Assembly (NCBI GenBank): GCA_001596155.1
Contig: CP014771.1
Location: forward strand, 3,906,001-3,970,000
Direction of reading: 5' to 3'
DNA: 64,000 nucleotides
From: Hymenobacter psoromatis
GTDB lineage: Bacteria > Bacteroidota > Bacteroidia > Cytophagales > Hymenobacteraceae
Made by a program: the position numbers and the translations under genes. This document shows, one piece after another, positions 60,376 through 64,000 of this stretch (its first letter is position 1; each line of letters opens with the position of its first letter). The notes beneath the pieces were generated by a model. It had not been told where the DNA came from. It ran no database searches and was given only the letters and a program-made list of their open reading frames with translations.

Positions 60376-61821
60376 CTAGTAGCCGGGGTTTTGAACCAGA
60401 TTCGTGTTGGTGTTGATTTCCTGGTAGGGAATTGGCATTATTTCAATGGGGTCGTTCGCGTTAATGGCCGGAATGTTATTGGCCGGGTCGGCGGCGGCTA
60501 TTATGCCATTTGTCCGCTTCAGGTCGTAGAGCCGGAAGCCTTCGAAGGCCAGCTCCAGCTGCCGTTCCAGCAGCACATCACTGAGCGCAGCCCCGGTGAT
60601 GGGGGTAGCCCGCGAGCGCTGCCGCACCAGGTTAATGTCCGCATCGCCCGATTTGCCAGCCCGAATATCGCATTCGGCCCGGATGAGATACATCTCGGCC
60701 AGGCGAATGAGGGGAATATCCTGGCCGTAGGTGCGCCACTTAATGGTGCGCAGCTGCCCCGCCCGGTTATTGCCGTCGCTCAGGTAAATGAGCTTCTTGG
60801 TTTGCAGGATGGGGAGATAATCAGTGCCGCGCACGTCGGGGCCAGTCGGTGGGCCATAGAGCGCCGCAAAGCTGCTGTCCACCTGCACATCGCTACGGCC
60901 ATACAGGATGCCCTGGTCGCCGGTAGGGCTATAGCCGGCGAAGAACGTGGCCAGGCCGCTGTTGGCGGTGCCGGCATTGTTCTGGTCGTTTTGCTGAATC
61001 TCAAACAGGCTTTCGGCGCTGTTGCGGTTGGCAAACACGGCCCCCAGCGTGCCGGCCAGCGACGCACCGCTGTTGGTAATCACATCGTTGGCGGCGGCGC
61101 GGGCGGCCAGGAAGTTGCCCTGCTGCAAATACACGCGCGCCAGCAGCGCCTCGGCCGAGTACGAGGAGGCGCGGGTGACGTTGAGCGCGGGCAGGCCTTT
61201 TATGGCTGCCTGCAAGTCGCTCACTACCTGCGCATACACCTGCTCCACGGTGGCGCGGGCCGGCGTGTTGTTGGCCTGGGCAATGTCGTTGTTCGCGCTC
61301 AGGTTGAGGGGCACGCCCGGCTGATTGTTGCCGCCGCCCGGCTGGTACTGCTGGGCATACAGGCGCACCAGCTCGAAGTACATAGCCGCCCGGATAAAGT
61401 GCATCTCACCCCGGAACTGCTGGCGCTGGGCGGTGTCGCTCACCACGGCCAGGTTGGCCAGCACCAGGTTGGTCTGGTTGATATTGGCGTAGGCCGCGCG
61501 CCAGATTTCCAGCGCGTTGCTGATGCGCGAATTCTGATTATGGTAGGCCAGCTGCGCGTAGTTCTGAAACGAACCCTGCCAGGTGATGTAGCCATCGCCG
61601 GCCATCAGCTCGGGCACCAGAATGAGGTCCGTGCCGTAGAGGTTGGAATTGTCGAGCTGCGCGTAGCAGCCAACAACGGCCGCGCCCACCTTCTGCGACG
61701 TGTTGAAGGCGGTGGAAAGGTCAATGCTCTGCTGCGGCGCGATGTCGAGCGCGTCCTTGCACGCCGCCAGGCTCAGGCCGAGCGTCAGCGCCAAGGCTGA
61801 TTTAACAAGAATATTTTTCAT
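60376..61821 (-). CDS. RagB/SusD family nutrient-uptake outer-membrane lipoprotein
   Basis: Surface lipoprotein lid of a SusCD importer. 481 residues, ATG at 61821, lipobox with Cys21 in LSLAACKDA. SusD-like N-terminal TPR region (HNQNSRISNALEIWRAAYANI), then GEMHFIRAAMYFELVRLYAQ, and the C-terminal SusD domain (LIRLAEMYLIRAECDIRAG). 21 nt downstream of the susC gene, so co-transcribed. The ligand (glycan, peptide or other) is not evident: no degradative enzyme is in view. Confidence 0.94.
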   Translation of the reverse strand: MKNILVKSALALTLGLSLAACKDALDIAPQQSIDLSTAFNTSQKVGAAVVGCYAQLDNSNLYGTDLILVPELMAGDGYITWQGSFQNYAQLAYHNQNSRISNALEIWRAAYANINQTNLVLANLAVVSDTAQRQQFRGEMHFIRAAMYFELVRLYAQQYQPGGGNNQPGVPLNLSANNDIAQANNTPARATVEQVYAQVVSDLQAAIKGLPALNVTRASSYSAEALLARVYLQQGNFLAARAAANDVITNSGASLAGTLGAVFANRNSAESLFEIQQNDQNNAGTANSGLATFFAGYSPTGDQGILYGRSDVQVDSSFAALYGPPTGPDVRGTDYLPILQTKKLIYLSDGNNRAGQLRTIKWRTYGQDIPLIRLAEMYLIRAECDIRAGKSGDADINLVRQRSRATPITGAALSDVLLERQLELAFEGFRLYDLKRTNGIIAAADPANNIPAINANDPIEIMPIPYQEINTNTNLVQNPGY

Positions 61822-61842
61822 AAGTAGCGACTGAACAAGCGG

Positions 61843-64000
61843 TTAAAATCCCAGGTTGGCCCCAATGAGGAAGGTTTTGGCCAGTGGCGGCGTGTAGAAG
61901 TCGTGGCCCAGCGCGATGATATTGGCCCCCAGACCGAACGTATTCACCTCGGGGTCGTAGCCGGTGTACTTGGTAAAAGTAGCCAGGTTTTGGGCCGTGA
62001 GGTAGATGCGCACCGTTTGCAGGTAGCCGCGCTTCACCAGGTCGGCGGGCAGGTTGTAGCCCAGCGTCACGTTCTTGACGCGGAAAAACGAGCCATCCTG
62101 CACAAAGCGCGACGAGTTGCCAGTGCCGTTGCCCGAGCCAAAGCTCGACTTGGGGATGTTGGTGATGTCGCCCGGCTTCTGCCAGCGGTTGAGCTGGTCA
62201 ATGGTCTGGTTATCAAGGTAGTTGTTGAAGCCCGTGGACTGGTACACGCCGGCCGCGTTGTAGATGTCGTTGCCGTAGCTGAACTGCCCCAGCGCGCTCA
62301 AATCGAAGCCTTTGAAGCTGGCCGTGGTGTTCACGCCGCCCGTAAACTTGGGGTTGGGGTTGCCCACTTTCATATCGGGGGCCGCGCCGTAGTTGTTGCT
62401 GGCCGAGCCGTCGGCCTGGGTGTAGAGCGCGTCGCCGTTGGCGGGGTCAACGCCCGCGTAGCGCTTGGTGTAGAACACGCCCAGCGGCTCGCCCTGCTGC
62501 ACGCGGCTGATGATGGCACCGCCCGGAATGATGGGGGTAGCGAGCGAGGTAATCAGGTTGCGGTTGAACGACATGTTGCCGCCCACGCTCCACTTAAAGT
62601 CGCCGTCCAGGATGCGGCCGTTCAGGGCAATTTCCAGGCCCCGGTTGCGCAGCCCGCCCACGTTTTGCGTAATGGTGCTGAAGCCGTTGGTCAGGGGCAG
62701 CGGGCGGCTGAGCAGCAGCTTGTCCGTTTGCTTCTGATACAGGTCCACTTCACCCGTGATGCGGTTTTGCAGAAAGCCGAACTCCACGCCCAGGTCGGTC
62801 TGCTTGGTGTTTTCCCAGGTCAGGGTCGGGTCACCGAGGGCAGACCCGATAAACGTACCCGACTGGTCGGCGTAGGGTAGGGCCGAAACCAGGCTGCGCG
62901 ACGAGAAGTTGCCAATCTCAGCGTTGCCGGTGAGGCCGAAGCTGGCCCGCACCTTGAGGTAGTTGATGAGGGTGTTGCCCTTCAAAAAGCTCTCCTCCGA
63001 CAGCAAATAGCCGATGGAGCCCGCCCCGAAGGTGCCGTAGCGCCGCTCCGTGCCAAAGCGCGACGAGCCATCCTCCCGCACGCTGCCGCTGAGCAGGTAC
63101 TTGTTCTGAAAAGCGTAGTTGACGCGGGCGAAGTACGACAGAATGGAATAGCCGGTGCCCGACGAGCCCGAGCCGCCCGTTTTCACGGCCGCGCTGTTGA
63201 TGCGCGTGAAGTCACTAGTGGGGAAGCCCCGGCCTTCGGCCGAAGTCACGCGCGAGTCGGAGCGCTGGTACGACTCACCCACCAGCACATCGACGTGGTG
63301 GTCGCCAAAATCGCGGGCGTAGGTGGCCGTGTTATTATTGGTGTAGTTAACTACCTGGCTTTGCGCGCTGAAGGCGTAGCCGGTGGCGGCCCCGGTCTGG
63401 GTGCCGGCGCTGCGCACCAGGTCTTCGTTCAGGTCCAGAAAGTCGCCGCCCACTTCCGTGCGCAGCGTCAGGCCCTTCATCGGCGTAAAGTTGAGGTAAG
63501 CCGAGCTGAACGAGCGGTAGGTGCCGGCGCGGTTCATACCCAGCTCCTGGTCAATCAGGGCGTTGTAGTAGATGGTCTGGGCGTTGAGCAGGCCCGTGGC
63601 CGGGTCGTATACCGGCTGGGTAGGGGCCAGGGCATTGAGCTGCAAGGGGTTAGAGAAGTCATTGTCGCCCGCCACCCGGTCGTTCACGGTCCGGGCCAGC
63701 GAGGTATTGAATCCCACCTTCAGGTTGTCCAGGATGCTGTGGTCGATGTTCAGGCGCAGGCTACCCCGCCGGAAGCGGTTGCCCACGATAATACCCTTCT
63801 GGTCGTTAAAGGTGCCGCTGAGGTAGAAGCGCGTTTTGGCATCGCCGCCGCTCACGCTAAAGTCATACTGCGCCACGTTGGCCCCGCCAAAGAGCTTGTA
63901 TTTGCCCAGGTTGCGGAAAGCCTGGTCGCTCCAGTTAGTATTGTAGGGCGAATTGTAGTCAAGCCCAAAAAATCTGGTGAACGCGCGGGGCAGGGTAGCC
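61843..64000 (-). CDS. SusC/RagA family TonB-linked outer-membrane protein, 5' end beyond the window
   Basis: TonB-dependent barrel that pairs with the SusD gene downstream. The C-terminal ~718 residues are visible; the N-terminal carboxypeptidase-like, plug and first barrel parts lie beyond 64000. The frame stays open up to the edge (reading ...LPRAFTRFFGLDYNSPYNTNW... in two pieces of normal SusC type), so the GTG-like start at 63876 is not real. Conserved SusC segments: YDFSVSGGDAKTRFYLSG, LRASFGLTGNAEIG and the final FLIGANLGF strand. Confidence 0.93.
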   Translation of the reverse strand, partial: ATLPRAFTRFFGLDYNSPYNTNWSDQAFRNLGKYKLFGGANVAQYDFSVSGGDAKTRFYLSGTFNDQKGIIVGNRFRRGSLRLNIDHSILDNLKVGFNTSLARTVNDRVAGDNDFSNPLQLNALAPTQPVYDPATGLLNAQTIYYNALIDQELGMNRAGTYRSFSSAYLNFTPMKGLTLRTEVGGDFLDLNEDLVRSAGTQTGAATGYAFSAQSQVVNYTNNNTATYARDFGDHHVDVLVGESYQRSDSRVTSAEGRGFPTSDFTRINSAAVKTGGSGSSGTGYSILSYFARVNYAFQNKYLLSGSVREDGSSRFGTERRYGTFGAGSIGYLLSEESFLKGNTLINYLKVRASFGLTGNAEIGNFSSRSLVSALPYADQSGTFIGSALGDPTLTWENTKQTDLGVEFGFLQNRITGEVDLYQKQTDKLLLSRPLPLTNGFSTITQNVGGLRNRGLEIALNGRILDGDFKWSVGGNMSFNRNLITSLATPIIPGGAIISRVQQGEPLGVFYTKRYAGVDPANGDALYTQADGSASNNYGAAPDMKVGNPNPKFTGGVNTTASFKGFDLSALGQFSYGNDIYNAAGVYQSTGFNNYLDNQTIDQLNRWQKPGDITNIPKSSFGSGNGTGNSSRFVQDGSFFRVKNVTLGYNLPADLVKRGYLQTVRIYLTAQNLATFTKYTGYDPEVNTFGLGANIIALGHDFYTPPLAKTFLIGANLGF

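Noticed and set aside
60391..61800. 469-residue plus-strand frame opposite the SusD gene
   Set aside because: Antisense shadow; SusD is unambiguous on the minus strand.
60376..64000. SusC/SusD pair as part of a full polysaccharide utilisation locus
   Set aside because: No glycoside hydrolase, lyase or hybrid regulator in view; the upstream side is outside the window.

Overview
The window looks like a high-GC member of the Bacteroidota, most likely Hymenobacter or a close Hymenobacteraceae relative. This rests on gene content and signals I can read: a fused SecDF, a SusC/SusD pair, a secreted protease with a type IX (T9SS) C-terminal sorting domain, a MurF-Alr fusion, GWxTD, DUF4834, DUF4230 and DUF5686 proteins, type B L31, and Bacteroidota-type -7 promoter boxes (TAnnTTTG) upstream of many genes. 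I see no rRNA, tRNA, CRISPR array, integrase or recognisable IS transposase. The genus is an inference; no database was searched.

Layout. 1-6 kb (minus strand): SecDF, small unknowns, DUF4268, a Uma2-type nuclease, uridine kinase and RdgB. 6-13 kb (plus strand): L31, a GlmU-like enzyme, HolB, a DUF2279 protein, HemC, a cyclophilin and an RmlD-like reductase. 13-20 kb is an AT-richer accessory block: a small unknown gene, an OppC/OppB/OppA-like peptide importer without ATPase, an 88-residue peptide made of four 19-residue repeats at the head of that operon, and a divergent 502-residue helical protein of unknown function. 19.7-21.9 kb is a decayed Reg_prop/Y_Y_Y/histidine-kinase gene fused to a PKD remnant. 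22-29 kb: a large S8/S53-like secreted protease, bacilliredoxin, a GxxExxY gene in a palindromic element, and RecQ. 29-37 kb: envelope sugar genes (KdsD, membrane glycosyltransferase, GT2, ManC), RlmB, GWxTD, DUF4834. 37-49 kb: a second GxxExxY element, DUF5686, a DMT transporter, RecX, an azoreductase, DUF4230, a membrane glycosyltransferase, a PLP deaminase and YfhO. 49-64 kb: MurF-Alr, a hydrolase lacking its serine, an OmpA lipoprotein, two paralogous CarboxypepD_reg proteins, FeoAB, an unknown, SusD and partial SusC.

The most unusual property is the density of palindromic elements: about fifteen long inverted repeats, many with arms built of 7-11 bp tandem units. They usually lie between convergent genes and often contain the stop codons of the flanking genes. 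Two of them (26474-27083 and 37045-37640) carry a GxxExxY (PD-(D/E)XK-like) gene between arms made of CGGATT units. A third with the same kind of arms (54251-54448) carries only a 21-bp terminator stem, and a single decayed arm is at 59703. This resembles a family of autonomous and non-autonomous elements. Other palindromes lie inside coding regions (MurF-Alr, and half of one in DUF5686) without breaking the frame. A second genome-wide signal is the motif CCTACCCC/GGGGTAGG, found dozens of times in both orientations and in coding as well as non-coding DNA.

The best candidate for an undescribed multi-gene system is 13.7-19.7 kb. A multi-copy repeat peptide, an oligopeptide importer and a divergent soluble helical protein recall the logic of peptide-import signalling (RRNPP in Firmicutes), but that is a hypothesis.
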